From NCBI GenBank assembly GCA_963775395.1, contig CAVZIX010000008.1:1-64000 (forward strand): a stretch of 64,000 bases of DNA. Direction: 5' to 3'. The stretch comes from JAIBJN01 sp963775395. GTDB taxonomy: Bacteria; Actinomycetota; Thermoleophilia; Gaiellales; Gaiellaceae. A program made the position numbers and the translations under genes. Positions 48,128 to 56,039 of the stretch are shown piece after piece; position 1 is the stretch's first letter; the number at the start of each line of letters is the position of its first letter. Below the pieces are notes generated by a model. That model was not told where the DNA came from. It saw only the letters and a program-made list of their open reading frames with translations, and did no database searches.

Positions 48128-48511
48128 GTGACCGCCGTCATGATCGACTGGTCGACGGCCGTGGTGAAGCCGAAGGGCCGCTACCTCGAGCTCGCCGTGC
48201 GCCTGAGCACGGCGCCCGACCCGGTCTGGAAGAACGAGTTCGCGCGCATCAGCCACCTGACGGACGGCCTCGAGTCAGAGCCCTGGTGGGCGAACGTCCC
48301 GGACTTCGACGTGCTCACCGTCGGCGGCATCGAGGTGGGCACCGAGGCGGTCGTCAGAAAGCGCCTGGACGCGATGATGCGACAGACGAACGCCGCGGCA
48401 ACGAGAGCGCGCAAGGAGCGGGACGAGATCGCCTACGCGCGGCAGCAGGCCGTCAAGGCGCAGGCGGAGTCCGCGAAGCAGATGACCGAGCGCTTCCGGT
48501 CTCCGAGCTAG
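48128..48511 (+). CDS. hypothetical protein with C-terminal coiled coil
   Basis: 127 residues. The first half has short hydrophobic strands and aromatic residues (VVKPKGRYLELAVRLSTAPD, EPWWANVPDFDVLTVGGIEV); the second half is a charged helix (RKRLDAMMRQTNAAATRARK … QQAVKAQAESAKQMTERF). No family recognised. GTG 48128 matches the leaderless pattern. It stands alone between the cell-wall gene and a small basic protein gene. Confidence 0.6.
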   Translation: MTAVMIDWSTAVVKPKGRYLELAVRLSTAPDPVWKNEFARISHLTDGLESEPWWANVPDFDVLTVGGIEVGTEAVVRKRLDAMMRQTNAAATRARKERDEIAYARQQAVKAQAESAKQMTERFRSPS

Positions 48512-48545
48512 GGGCTCGGCGGTCTAGAGGGCGCGAGGCCTTCGC

Positions 48546-48725
48546 CTAGCGAGGCAGGCGGCCGGTCTCGAGCGCGTAGACGAGCCGCTCCTGAGCGAGG
48601 GCCGCGGTCCGCGAGAGCTGCGCGTCCGAGTGGAGCTCGGCCGCCGCGAAGCGCTTGGCCTCACGTCGGTGATGAGCCGCGCGCTGGCGGTGGTGCATGG
48701 CCTGTTCCTCCGAGCGGTATCGCAT
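48546..48725 (-). CDS. small basic helical protein
   Basis: 59 residues from ATG 48725: MRYRSEEQAMHHRQRAAHHR then REAKRFAAAELHSDAQLSRT. It is rich in His, Arg, Ala and Gln and would form a long amphipathic helix. AGAGAAAG is seen upstream. Longer starts (48875) overlap the divergent peptide gene and are less likely. Function unknown; nucleic-acid binding is only suggested by charge. Confidence 0.4.
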   Translation of the reverse strand: MRYRSEEQAMHHRQRAAHHRREAKRFAAAELHSDAQLSRTAALAQERLVYALETGRLPR

Positions 48726-48800
48726 GCTTTCTCTTTCGGCATCCACGGCTCCGTCCTCGATGAAGGTGGCGTTAAGCCTGCGTCGCAAGCGTCCCGGAAC

Positions 48801-48806
48801 TAGAAT
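48801..48806 (+). promoter_or_regulatory. -10 box TAGAAT before a 38-residue peptide gene (leaderless)
   Basis: TAGAAT ends 7 bases before ATG 48814, the same geometry as the larger leaderless genes in this window. Confidence 0.5.
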
Positions 48807-48813
48807 TTCCCTA

Positions 48814-48930
48814 ATGCCGAAGACGCCTTCCCAGCCGAACGCAACTCCCGCGCCCACGCTGCCGCCTCCGAGCAAGGTGCCCCACGTTTACGTCGAGCGC
48901 GGCCTCGGCAACGGCGTCGAGAAGAAGTAA
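48814..48930 (+). CDS. short Pro-rich peptide gene
   Basis: 38 residues: MPKTPSQPNATPAPTLPPPS followed by KVPHVYVERGLGNGVEKK. It begins at ATG 48814, 7 bases after a good -10 box. Proline and threonine dominate the first half. No homology recognised. The coding claim rests on the promoter spacing and a clean ATG-to-TAA frame, so it is tentative. Confidence 0.4.
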   Translation: MPKTPSQPNATPAPTLPPPSKVPHVYVERGLGNGVEKK

Positions 48931-49134
48931 CCGGTCCTGCTGCAAGGCCGGACGGTTGCCTGCGGCCTGAGTCCGGTCCGTCCGATCTGAGCGGGGCCAG
49001 GGCGACATCATAAGTCTGTGGAGGGCTTGTCTCGGGCGGAGACGATTGGGGAGGCGAGCGCCCTGCGTCGGGAATCTGCGAGACTCGGCTCTGGTGGTTC
49101 GCTACCTCTAGGGAACGCTCAGGAGGGCTCGATC

Positions 49135-49803
49135 GTGACCAGTCAGGAAGCGCCCAGCGCCGGGAGCGGTCAGCTCCTCCTCGCCGACATCAGCGGCTAC
49201 ACGTCGTTCCTGCAGTCCGTGGCGGTGGCCCACAAAGACGATGCCTTCGCCGATGGTGCCGTCCCGCCCGCTTACGCCGTTCTTTCGAACCTGCTCGACG
49301 GCATCGTCGGGCGCGTGGTACCGCCGTTCACTCTGTCGGAGCTCGAGGGGGACGCGGTCTTCGCATATGCGACCAATTCGGACCCGGTACCACGCGGAGC
49401 GGCCATGCTCGACTGCCTCAGCGAGTGCTACGCCGATTTCCGCAGCCGCCTAGGCACGGCTCTCGACATCTGGCAGTGCGGGTGCGATGCCTGCACGCGG
49501 ATTTACGTCCTCGACCTCAAGTTCATTCTCCACGCCGGCGCGTATGTGACCCATGAGATCGCGGGCACGCGCAAACTCGTCGGGCCCGAAGTGGTCATGG
49601 CGCACCGCCTGCTCAAGAACAACGCGGCGACCCTGGTGGGTCACAGCGCGTACGCACTGATCACGGCGGCGGCGGCCGCTCGGCTCGGCATACCAACCAA
49701 GGCCGCCGTCCCGATTGTCGAGACCTACGAGCACTACCCGCCCATCAGCGCCCACGTCTTCCCGCTGCGGGAGGCCGAGGCGCGGGCCGCAAGGACTCCC
49801 TAG
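49135..49803 (+). CDS. DUF2652-type protein, adenylate-cyclase-like fold
   Basis: 222 residues. SGQLLLADISGYTSFLQSVA (about residue 12) resembles the first catalytic strand of class III nucleotidyl cyclases and is the DUF2652 hallmark; SELEGDAVFAYATNSDPVPR continues the cyclase-like pattern (LEGDAVFAY). Cys pair CGCDAC (about 120) is distinctive. Catalytic capacity is unproven, and DUF2652 proteins may not make cAMP. GTG 49135 is preferred over GTG 49018 because AGGAGGG lies 8 bases upstream. The region before (48931-49134) holds no other gene. Confidence 0.8.
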   Translation: MTSQEAPSAGSGQLLLADISGYTSFLQSVAVAHKDDAFADGAVPPAYAVLSNLLDGIVGRVVPPFTLSELEGDAVFAYATNSDPVPRGAAMLDCLSECYADFRSRLGTALDIWQCGCDACTRIYVLDLKFILHAGAYVTHEIAGTRKLVGPEVVMAHRLLKNNAATLVGHSAYALITAAAAARLGIPTKAAVPIVETYEHYPPISAHVFPLREAEARAARTP

Positions 49804-49904
49804 GACTACCCTGCCCACGCCCCGCCAGGTCAGGCTACGACGTGGCGGCGCGGCTGCCTAGATGGCTGTTGGGAACACTGTCAGCCGACCACGAGCCCTC
49901 TGCA

Positions 49905-49991
49905 CTAGAAGGCGTTGAAGCCCCGGAAGACCGCGACCCACAGGGCCACGGCGATGGCGACGAGCGCCAGCCTACCGATATCCAAACTCAC
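49905..49991 (-). CDS. 28-residue single-helix membrane peptide
   Basis: GTG 49991 to TAG 49905: MSLDIGRLALVAIAVALWVA then VFRGFNAF. A hydrophobic helix is flanked by Asp/Arg and Arg. AAGGGGGTGA (50005-49996), one base from the perfect anti-16S complement, sits at proper distance, which is the main argument for coding. It lies in an otherwise empty 480-base gap (49804-50286), where nothing else but the tRNA terminator was seen. Confidence 0.55.
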   Translation of the reverse strand: MSLDIGRLALVAIAVALWVAVFRGFNAF

Positions 49992-50255
49992 TCTTTCACC
50001 CCCTTGGCGTTTCCGGTTGATGCTGCTGCGACCATGTCATACGACCGGGGAGAAAGGGGTTCCGCCATCTTGAGGAAGAAACGGTGACTTTTTAGACTCC
50101 CGCGTCCTTGTAACGGCTCTAGGGGCGGGAGGTGGGCGTTGTGACCGCGCCACCGGCTTCTCGAAGCGGGACTCGGAGCGACGGAGATCCCGGTCCGCTG
50201 ACTTTCCGCTGACTTTTCGCCTCCCGTTCTCAGGACGGAAGACGCTGACACGACG

Positions 50256-50279
50256 AAAGCCCCGTGCGAACGGGGCTTT
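50256..50279 (-). terminator. terminator of tRNA-Pro
   Basis: AAAGCCCCGT (50256-50265) pairs with ACGGGGCTTT (50270-50279), loop GCGA, 8 bases past the tRNA 3' end. The stem works on both strands; here it ends the minus-strand tRNA transcript. Confidence 0.75.
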
Positions 50280-50286
50280 CTCGGAT

Positions 50287-50359
50287 CGGGGCGCCGAGAT
50301 TTGAACTCGGGACCTCTTGTCCCCCAGACAAGCGCGCTAACCAGGCTGCGCCACGCCCC
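50287..50359 (-). tRNA. tRNA-Pro (GGG)
   Basis: 73 bases without encoded CCA. Acceptor GGGGCGT pairs with GCGCCCC (one G-U). The anticodon loop CTGGGGG on stem CTTGT/ACAAG gives anticodon GGG; the T arm contains GTTCAAATC. TAGGAT at 50376-50371 is a likely -10, about 12 bases upstream of the 5' end, and a terminator follows. proS lies 1.6 kb away. Confidence 0.92.
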
Positions 50360-50370
50360 GCGACTCCCCC

Positions 50371-50376
50371 ATCCTA
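50371..50376 (-). promoter_or_regulatory. -10 box TAGGAT of tRNA-Pro
   Basis: TAGGAT on the minus strand, 12 bases before the mature tRNA 5' end. No clear -35. The 240-base gap to the next gene (50360-50601) holds no other feature. Confidence 0.5.
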
Positions 50377-50601
50377 GCGCCGGCGCGCCCGGTCTGGACC
50401 GCCGCGAGCCAAGAGCCCCGGGCGGGGTCGAAACGGCTTCGTTCGGGGCCGTGCCCCGCTGCGGGGTACCCGGATCGCCCCCGTCTGCCCCGCCGGGAGA
50501 CCCCGCTGTGGCACCCCCGGGGCGCCTGCTGCTTGCCGTCCGGAGGGGGGTCCGGCAGAATCCCGGGCCGGGGACGGGAACGCGCGACTCCAGGGACGAC
50601 A

Positions 50602-51441
50602 TTGCGGACGTACACGATCACCGAAGCGGCCGATCTGACGGGGCTCAGCCGGAAGGCGATCGCCCGTCGGGTGGAGCGTGGCTCGCTGCGCTCGGTCGTC
50701 CGAAACGGCCGCCGGCGCATCCCCCGCTCCGAGCTCGTCCGGAATGGGCTCCTCGAGGACGCCGAAAAGCGACCCCCGCTCGGCGGCCCCTCCGCCCCGC
50801 TCCTGCCCCGCCCCGGGGCCGGCACCGACCTGGAGGCGACCGGGAGCACGGAGGACATGCTCACGACGCTCTTTCGCGAGGTCCTCGACCGCTTCGAGCG
50901 CCAGTCGCAGGAGATCGCCCAATTTCGGGCGCTCACGGTGCAGGCGGAAAGCCTCCGCCTGACGAACGAGCTGGCCGACCTGCGCATGCGCCTGGCCGAG
51001 CTCGAGCGGCAGCCCCAGGAGGAGCCGCAGAAGCAGCAGCCCGCACCGCCTCAGGGGCCTCAGAACCCCTCCGTGACCACGGAGCTGGGCCGCCGCGTCC
51101 ACGAGCTCTCCAAGCAGGTGGAAGAGCTGTCGCAGCGCGAGATCTGGCTTCCTCCCCAGGCCGCCTCGCCCCAGCAGGCCCAGGCGCCCGCTCAGCCCCG
51201 TCCCGCGGGCCCTGCACGCCCTCCGGCGCCCCAACCCGTGGCGAGGCCGGTCGCGCGCCGCCCTCGCCGCTTCGTGCGCACGATCCGCTTCGTCGTCGAG
51301 GCGCTCTTCATCGTCGCCGTGGCCGTGATCGCCTGGCAGGCCGACCTGCCCACGCCCGCGATCTTCGTCGCCATGGCCGTCGCATGGACGCTCGTGGCCG
51401 CGATCGAGTGGTTCTCGTCCGAACGCCCCGTCCGGCGCTAG
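50602..51441 (+). CDS. excisionase-type HTH protein with coiled coil and C-terminal membrane anchor
   Basis: 279 residues. A MerR/Xis-like DNA-binding HTH opens the protein (YTITEAADLTGLSRKAIARR, then VVRNGRRRIPRSELVRNG, about residues 3-50). A Pro-rich linker, a coiled coil (about 95-140, LTNELADLRMRLAELERQPQ), a long Pro/Gln-rich stretch, and two membrane helices at the end (about 235-275, VVEALFIVAVAVIAWQA and AIFVAMAVAWTLVAAIEW) follow. So the HTH would be held at the membrane. Function unknown; similar membrane HTH proteins occur near division genes. Start TTG 50602 has only a weak SD (GGGAC); the longer frame to GTG 50533 is possible. Confidence 0.7.
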   Translation: MRTYTITEAADLTGLSRKAIARRVERGSLRSVVRNGRRRIPRSELVRNGLLEDAEKRPPLGGPSAPLLPRPGAGTDLEATGSTEDMLTTLFREVLDRFERQSQEIAQFRALTVQAESLRLTNELADLRMRLAELERQPQEEPQKQQPAPPQGPQNPSVTTELGRRVHELSKQVEELSQREIWLPPQAASPQQAQAPAQPRPAGPARPPAPQPVARPVARRPRRFVRTIRFVVEALFIVAVAVIAWQADLPTPAIFVAMAVAWTLVAAIEWFSSERPVRR

Positions 51442-51494
51442 ACGATCAGAGCTCGTTCAAGGCGCTTCCCAGCACCGCCGATGACTCGGAGGTC

Positions 51495-51620
51495 ATGCCG
51501 GCGGCCGAACGACGACGCATGAAAGCCCGGCGCTCGTACCTGCAGCCGCTCGCGAGCATGGCCGCTCTCACCGTCGTCGCAATCGCCCTCGTGGCGCTGC
51601 TCCTGCGGCTCGACGCCTGA
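51495..51620 (+). CDS. 41-residue single-helix membrane protein
   Basis: ATG 51495: a basic N-terminus (PAAERRRMKARRSYLQPLAS) then one hydrophobic helix (MAALTVVAIALVALLLRL). It follows the HTH membrane protein by 53 bases. GGAGG lies at 51488-51492 but only 2 bases before the ATG, so the internal ATG 51519 (33 residues) may be the real start. Function unknown. Confidence 0.45.
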   Translation: MPAAERRRMKARRSYLQPLASMAALTVVAIALVALLLRLDA

Positions 51621-51655
51621 GATCTGCGCCGAAGTCGCACCCTCGAAGCTGAGCT

Positions 51656-51955
51656 TTAGGCTTCGAGCCTGCGGTAGAGCCGATCGACGAGCTCGGGCAT
51701 CCGCTCGAGCCGTTCCGTGATCGTGCGGATGCGGTACTCGCGGAAGTGCGCCGGCTCGACCTTGAGGGCCTTCGCCAGGGTCTCCAGCACGTCGTTGGAG
51801 GGCACGGGGCGGTTCCCGTGCACGAGATGGTTGAGGTAACCGGCGGACAGGCCGGTCTTGGCCGCGAGGCCACGGTAGGTCACGCCCCGCTCGGCCATCA
51901 GGGACTGAATCGTCTCGCCGAACGGCTCGGTCGAGAAGCGGCGCTTCCTCGCCAT
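51656..51955 (-). CDS. small Xre-family helix-turn-helix protein
   Basis: 99 residues. HTH_3 domain with FGETIQSLMAERGVTYRGLA and AKTGLSAGYLNHLVHGNRPV (about residues 12-52), then a helical tail (ERLERMPELVDRLYRRLEA). It touches the proS stop (TGATG), so it is the distal gene of the long rpsB-to-proS transcript. DNA-binding regulator by fold; its targets are unknown. GTG 51958 is a possible start one codon earlier. Confidence 0.8.
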   Translation of the reverse strand: MARKRRFSTEPFGETIQSLMAERGVTYRGLAAKTGLSAGYLNHLVHGNRPVPSNDVLETLAKALKVEPAHFREYRIRTITERLERMPELVDRLYRRLEA

Positions 51956-53637
51956 CACAGGACCTCCTTGACGTGAGCGACGAGCTCGTCCACGGAGACT
52001 CTCTCATCCGCCCGGCCCGCGCGCACGAGCAGGTCGACGCGCCCGTCCTCGAGCGTCTTCTTCCCCACCGTGACCCGCGCAGGGCAGCCGATCAGGTCGG
52101 CGTCGGCGAACTTCTCGCCGGGGCGCATGTCGCGGTCGTCGAGGAGCACCTCGAAGCCCTCCGCCTCCAGGTCGGCCGCGACGCGCTCCGCGATCTCCAC
52201 GGCCTCGGGCCCGGCCGCGCCGATGGACACGACCTCGACCTCGTACGGCGCGATCGACCGCGGCCACGCGATCCCGTGCTCGTCGTGGTTCTGCTCGACC
52301 GCGGCGGCCATGATGCGGCCCGGGCCGATGCCGTAGGACCCCATGACGATCGGGCGCTCGATGCCGTCCTCGTCGAGGAACCTCGCCCCGAGCGGCTCCG
52401 AGTAGTGCGTGCCGAGCTTGAAGATGTGCCCGACCTCCAGCGCCGTCTGGAAGCGAAGGCGCCCGCCACACTTCGGGCAGGTGTCCCCTTCGCGCGGCTC
52501 GCGGATGTCGGCAAAGGTGGCCTCGAAGTCGCGCCCGTGCTGGACACCGCGCAGATGCCAGCCCGTCCGGTTCGCGCCGACCACGAACTGCCCCTCGCGC
52601 AGGACGTCGTCGGCGAGGATCTCCCCGCCGAAGCCGACCGGGCCGATCGAGCCCGGGTCGGCGCCGAACGCCTGGCGGATCTCGTCCTCGGTTGCGGGCC
52701 TGAAGCCTGTGCCGAGAGCAACGGCGGTCTTCGCCTCCTCCAGCCGGTCGTCGCCGCGCACGAGCGCGAGCGCGACGGTGCCGTCGTCCTTCGTGATCGG
52801 CATCGCCTTCGACGTGGCGGCCGCGTCGATGCCGAGGAACTCGGCGAGTGCCTCGATGGTGGTCGCGCCCGGCGTCTCCACCTCTCCGGGTGCGTCGAGC
52901 CGCTCCGGGAACTCGGGCGCCCGCGGGATGCCGCGCGCGACCTCGAGGTCGGCGGCGTAGTCACCGTTCTCGCACGTCACGAGCGTGTTCTCGCCGGAGG
53001 CGGAGGGCGCCAGGAAGTCGATGGACTCGCTCCCGCCCATCATCCCCGACTCCGCCTGGACGGCGTAGTACTCCAGGCCGCAGCGCTCGAAGATCCGGTG
53101 GTAGGCGCCCTCGTGCAGGCGGAAGCTCCGCTCCAGCCCCTCCTCGTCGCGGTCGAACGAGTAGGCGTCCTTCATGATGAACTCGCGCACGCGGATCAGG
53201 CCCGCGCGCGGCCGGGGCTCGTCGCGGACCTTCGTCTGGAAGTGGTAGAGGATCTGCGGCAGCTGCCGGTACGAGGAGATCTCGCGCGCGTGGAAGGTGA
53301 TCGTCTCCTCGTGCGTCATCGCCAGGACGAAGGGGCGGCCCATACGGTCCTCGGTCTTCCAGAGCTCGGGGATCGGGTAGCGGCCGCTCGTCTGCCACAG
53401 CTCGGCGGGCGTCACGACCGGCATGAACATCTCCTGGCCGCCGATCGCGTTGATCTCCTCGCGGACGATCTGGACGGCCTTCTCGTGGACGCGCCAGCCG
53501 AGCGGCAAGAACGACCACAGGCCGGCGCTCACCTGGCGGATGAAGCCGCCGCGGACGAGCAGCCTGTGACTGGCGGCGTCGGCATCGCCCGGGTCCTCCC
53601 GGAGCGTCGGGATGAAAAGCTCGGAGAACTTCGGCAT
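51955..53637 (-). CDS. proS: prolyl-tRNA synthetase
   Basis: 560 residues, bacterial-type ProRS that charges tRNA-Pro. Class II motif 1-2 regions (RRGGFIRQVSAGLWSFLPLG-like, FVLAMTHEETITFHAREISS, FQTKVRDEPRPRAGLIRVRE) are present, followed by the inserted YbaK/Ala-tRNA editing domain (about 230-390, with ATSKAMPITKDDGTVALALV and VGANRTGWHLRGV). Motif 3 is MGSYGIGPGRIMAAAVEQNH. The C-terminal anticodon-binding domain ends the protein. ATG 53637. It is eight bases after ispG in the same direction. Confidence 0.95.
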   Translation of the reverse strand: MPKFSELFIPTLREDPGDADAASHRLLVRGGFIRQVSAGLWSFLPLGWRVHEKAVQIVREEINAIGGQEMFMPVVTPAELWQTSGRYPIPELWKTEDRMGRPFVLAMTHEETITFHAREISSYRQLPQILYHFQTKVRDEPRPRAGLIRVREFIMKDAYSFDRDEEGLERSFRLHEGAYHRIFERCGLEYYAVQAESGMMGGSESIDFLAPSASGENTLVTCENGDYAADLEVARGIPRAPEFPERLDAPGEVETPGATTIEALAEFLGIDAAATSKAMPITKDDGTVALALVRGDDRLEEAKTAVALGTGFRPATEDEIRQAFGADPGSIGPVGFGGEILADDVLREGQFVVGANRTGWHLRGVQHGRDFEATFADIREPREGDTCPKCGGRLRFQTALEVGHIFKLGTHYSEPLGARFLDEDGIERPIVMGSYGIGPGRIMAAAVEQNHDEHGIAWPRSIAPYEVEVVSIGAAGPEAVEIAERVAADLEAEGFEVLLDDRDMRPGEKFADADLIGCPARVTVGKKTLEDGRVDLLVRAGRADERVSVDELVAHVKEVL

Positions 53638-53644
53638 CAGTCGC

Positions 53645-54775
53645 CTATGAGGGACGCTGGGCCGCTTCGGCCATCATGAGCGCGGCAGGCTTGGCCAGCT
53701 TGAGGCGCTTCGGCCTGACCATGCCGCCCTCGATCCACCGGTCGATCTCCTCGAAGAGCTCGGTCACGAGCACGCCGGACTCGACCTTCTTGAGCACCCT
53801 GCCGTGCGCGTAGATGAAGCCGGTGTCGCGGCCGCCGGCAACGCCGAAGTCGGCGTCGCCCGCTTCGCCGGGCCCGTTCACGGCACAGCCCATGACGGCG
53901 ACCTCGAAGGCCTGCGGGTACTCGCGCAGGCGCACCTCGACGGCCTCGGCGAGGTTCCACACGCCGACGTTGTCCCGGCCGCACGAGGGGCAGGCGATCA
54001 TGATCGGCCCGCGCTCGCGCAGTCCGAGCGCCTTGAGGATCTCCCACGCGACCTTGACCTCCTCGACCGGGTCGGCCGTCAGCGAGATGCGAATCGTGTC
54101 GCCGATGCCGTCCATGAGGAGGCTCCCGACGCCGATGGCGCTCTTGATCGAGCCGCTCGCGGGCGTGCCGGCCTCCGTGACCCCGAGGTGGAGCGGGTAG
54201 GGCACCTTCTCCGACAGCATCCGGTAGGCGCGGATCATCGTCGGGACGGAGCTCGACTTCACGGAGATCTTGAAGTCGTAGTAGTCCATGCTCTCGAGCA
54301 GGCGCACCTGCTCCAGCGCCTCCTCGACGAGCGCCTCTGCCGTGTCCTCCTGGGCCAGCTCGAGGAGGTGCTTCGGGAGCGAGCCCGAGTTGGCGCCGAT
54401 GCGCATCGGGATCCCCCGTGCCTTGGCGGCCTGCACGACCTCGGCGACCTTGTCGGGGCCACCGATGTTGCCGGGGTTGATGCGCACCGCGGCCACGCCC
54501 GCGGAGACCGCCTTCAGCGCCAGCGAGGCGTTGAAGTGGATGTCCGCGATCACCGGGATCGGCGAGAGATACACGAGCTTGGCGAGCGCCTCGGCGTCCT
54601 CGTTCTTCGGGACCGCGACGCGCACGAGCTCGCAGCCGGCCGAGACGAGGTCGCCGATCTGCGCCATCGTCGCGTCGACGTCGTGCGTCTTGGTGAGCGT
54701 CATCGACTGCACGACGACGGGCGCGCCGCCGCCGATCGGGACGTTTCCGACCTTGATCTGACGCTCGCTCGCCAT
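53645..54775 (-). CDS. ispG: 4-hydroxy-3-methylbut-2-enyl diphosphate synthase IspG
   Basis: 376 residues, MEP pathway enzyme carrying a [4Fe-4S] cluster. ATG 54775 gives MASERQIKVGNVPIGGGAPV, the family's start (…VVVQSMTLTKTHDVDATMAQ). Cluster-binding Cys lie in IACPSCGRDNVGVWNLAEAV and AVMGCAVNGPGEAGDADFGV near the C-terminus. The open frame extends upstream into rseP only because of a frameshift there; a fusion is not real. It follows rseP and dxr, so two MEP enzymes share this operon. Confidence 0.94.
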   Translation of the reverse strand: MASERQIKVGNVPIGGGAPVVVQSMTLTKTHDVDATMAQIGDLVSAGCELVRVAVPKNEDAEALAKLVYLSPIPVIADIHFNASLALKAVSAGVAAVRINPGNIGGPDKVAEVVQAAKARGIPMRIGANSGSLPKHLLELAQEDTAEALVEEALEQVRLLESMDYYDFKISVKSSSVPTMIRAYRMLSEKVPYPLHLGVTEAGTPASGSIKSAIGVGSLLMDGIGDTIRISLTADPVEEVKVAWEILKALGLRERGPIMIACPSCGRDNVGVWNLAEAVEVRLREYPQAFEVAVMGCAVNGPGEAGDADFGVAGGRDTGFIYAHGRVLKKVESGVLVTELFEEIDRWIEGGMVRPKRLKLAKPAALMMAEAAQRPS

Positions 54776-54807
54776 CGCGGAAAGTCTAACGGCCCGCCGT
54801 TGTCTCT

Positions 54808-56032
54808 CTAGCCACCGCGGATCCGGTCGATGTCGTTCGACAGGCCGATGAAGAAGAGGAGGAGAACCAGCGCGATCCCTACGATCGAGAAGCGCTCGTA
54901 GGTCTCGCGAGCGATGGCCCGGCCTCGGATCCGCTCGGCGATGGAGAACGCGATGTGGCCGCCGTCGAGCGGCAGGAACGGGAGCAGGTTCAGGAGCGCG
55001 AGGGAGAGGCTGATGAACGCGAGCACCTGGAGGTAGTAGCGGAACCCGGCCTCGAGGGACTCGCTCGAGACCTGGGTGATGCCGACGACGCTCGCCACCT
55101 CGTCTTGCCCCTCGAGCCGGACGAGGCGCCCAAGCGATTCGCCCGATCGCCTTCGTCACCTCCCAGGTCGTCTCGAACGCGAGCCCGATCGCCTCGAGCG
55201 GCCCGTAGCTCTCGTACTCGAGGCCGAAGGCGAACCCGAGCCGGTAGCTCCCGTCCTCCTGAGCCTGCGGCGTGCCCTCGAGCGTCACCGTCGAGCCGTC
55301 GCGCTCGACCGTGAGGGTGACCGGTTCGCCGTCGCCCTCGCGGATCGACTCGGCCAGGTCTGCGGCTTCGCCCTCCGTGCCGTTCACGGCCACGATCTCG
55401 TCGCCCGGCTGGAGACCCGCCGAGGCGGCCGGCGAGCCCGGCACGACCTCCTCGACGGTCCGTGTCGCTCCGGTGGGGACGCCGAGCATGAACACGACCG
55501 CGAGCGCGAGGATGGCGAAGACAAGGTTGGTCGCCGGGCCCGCGGCGATGACGGCGATGCGCTTGCTCGCGGGCGCGCGCCAGTAGGCGTCGTCGGAGAG
55601 CGCGTCCTCGATGTCCGTCAGTCCACGGTCGGCCGCGCGGCGCGCGTGCTCGGAGAGCTCGGCGCGCTCGACGGCGGCGCGAAGCTCCGTCATGCCGGCG
55701 CGCGCGTCCCCGAGCCGCTCCTCGTTGAGCGCCGTCTCCACGGGCTCCGAGGCCTCCGCCAGGGAGGGAACTTCCTTCCGTGCCGGCCCGAGGTGGACGT
55801 CCAGGTCGCCCGCGGCCGGCTTGTGCATCCCCGGGATCTTCACGTAGCCGCCGAGCGGGATCGACCCGATGCCGTACTCGATGCCGTTGTGCGTCCGCTT
55901 GAAGAGCGCGGGCGGGAAGAAGATGTAGAAGCGCCGCGGCCGCATCTTCACCGCGAGCGCGACGAAGAAGTGCCCGGCCTCGTGGATGAGGATCAGGAAG
56001 GCCAGGCCCCCGATGGCGACTGCGATGTTCAC
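54808..56032 (-). pseudogene. rseP: site-2 metalloprotease RseP, one frameshift
   Basis: M50 intramembrane protease that cleaves anti-sigma factors and signal-peptide remnants. GTG 56032 starts NIAVAIGGLAFLILIHEAGH, with the HExxH active site. The PDZ domain follows (about residues 190-270; VPGSPAASAGLQPGDEIVAV). Near 55142-55144 the G run (CCC on the plus strand) must lose one base to continue into GESLGRLVRLEGQDEVASVV and ALLNLLPFLPLDGGHIAF, the third metal motif, ending at 54808. An extra central insertion (about 75-150, EVPSLAEASEPVETALNEER) is unusual. The whole protein would be about 407 residues. One homopolymer indel suggests a sequence error. Confidence 0.85.
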
Positions 56033-56039
56033 GGCTGCT

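Noticed and set aside
49018..49134. N-terminal extension of the DUF2652 protein from GTG 49018
   Set aside because: GTG 49135 has a strong Shine-Dalgarno and begins close to the conserved domain; the extension is low in conserved character.
51973..53679. 568-codon open frame on + opposite proS
   Set aside because: Antisense shadow; proS carries all class II synthetase motifs.
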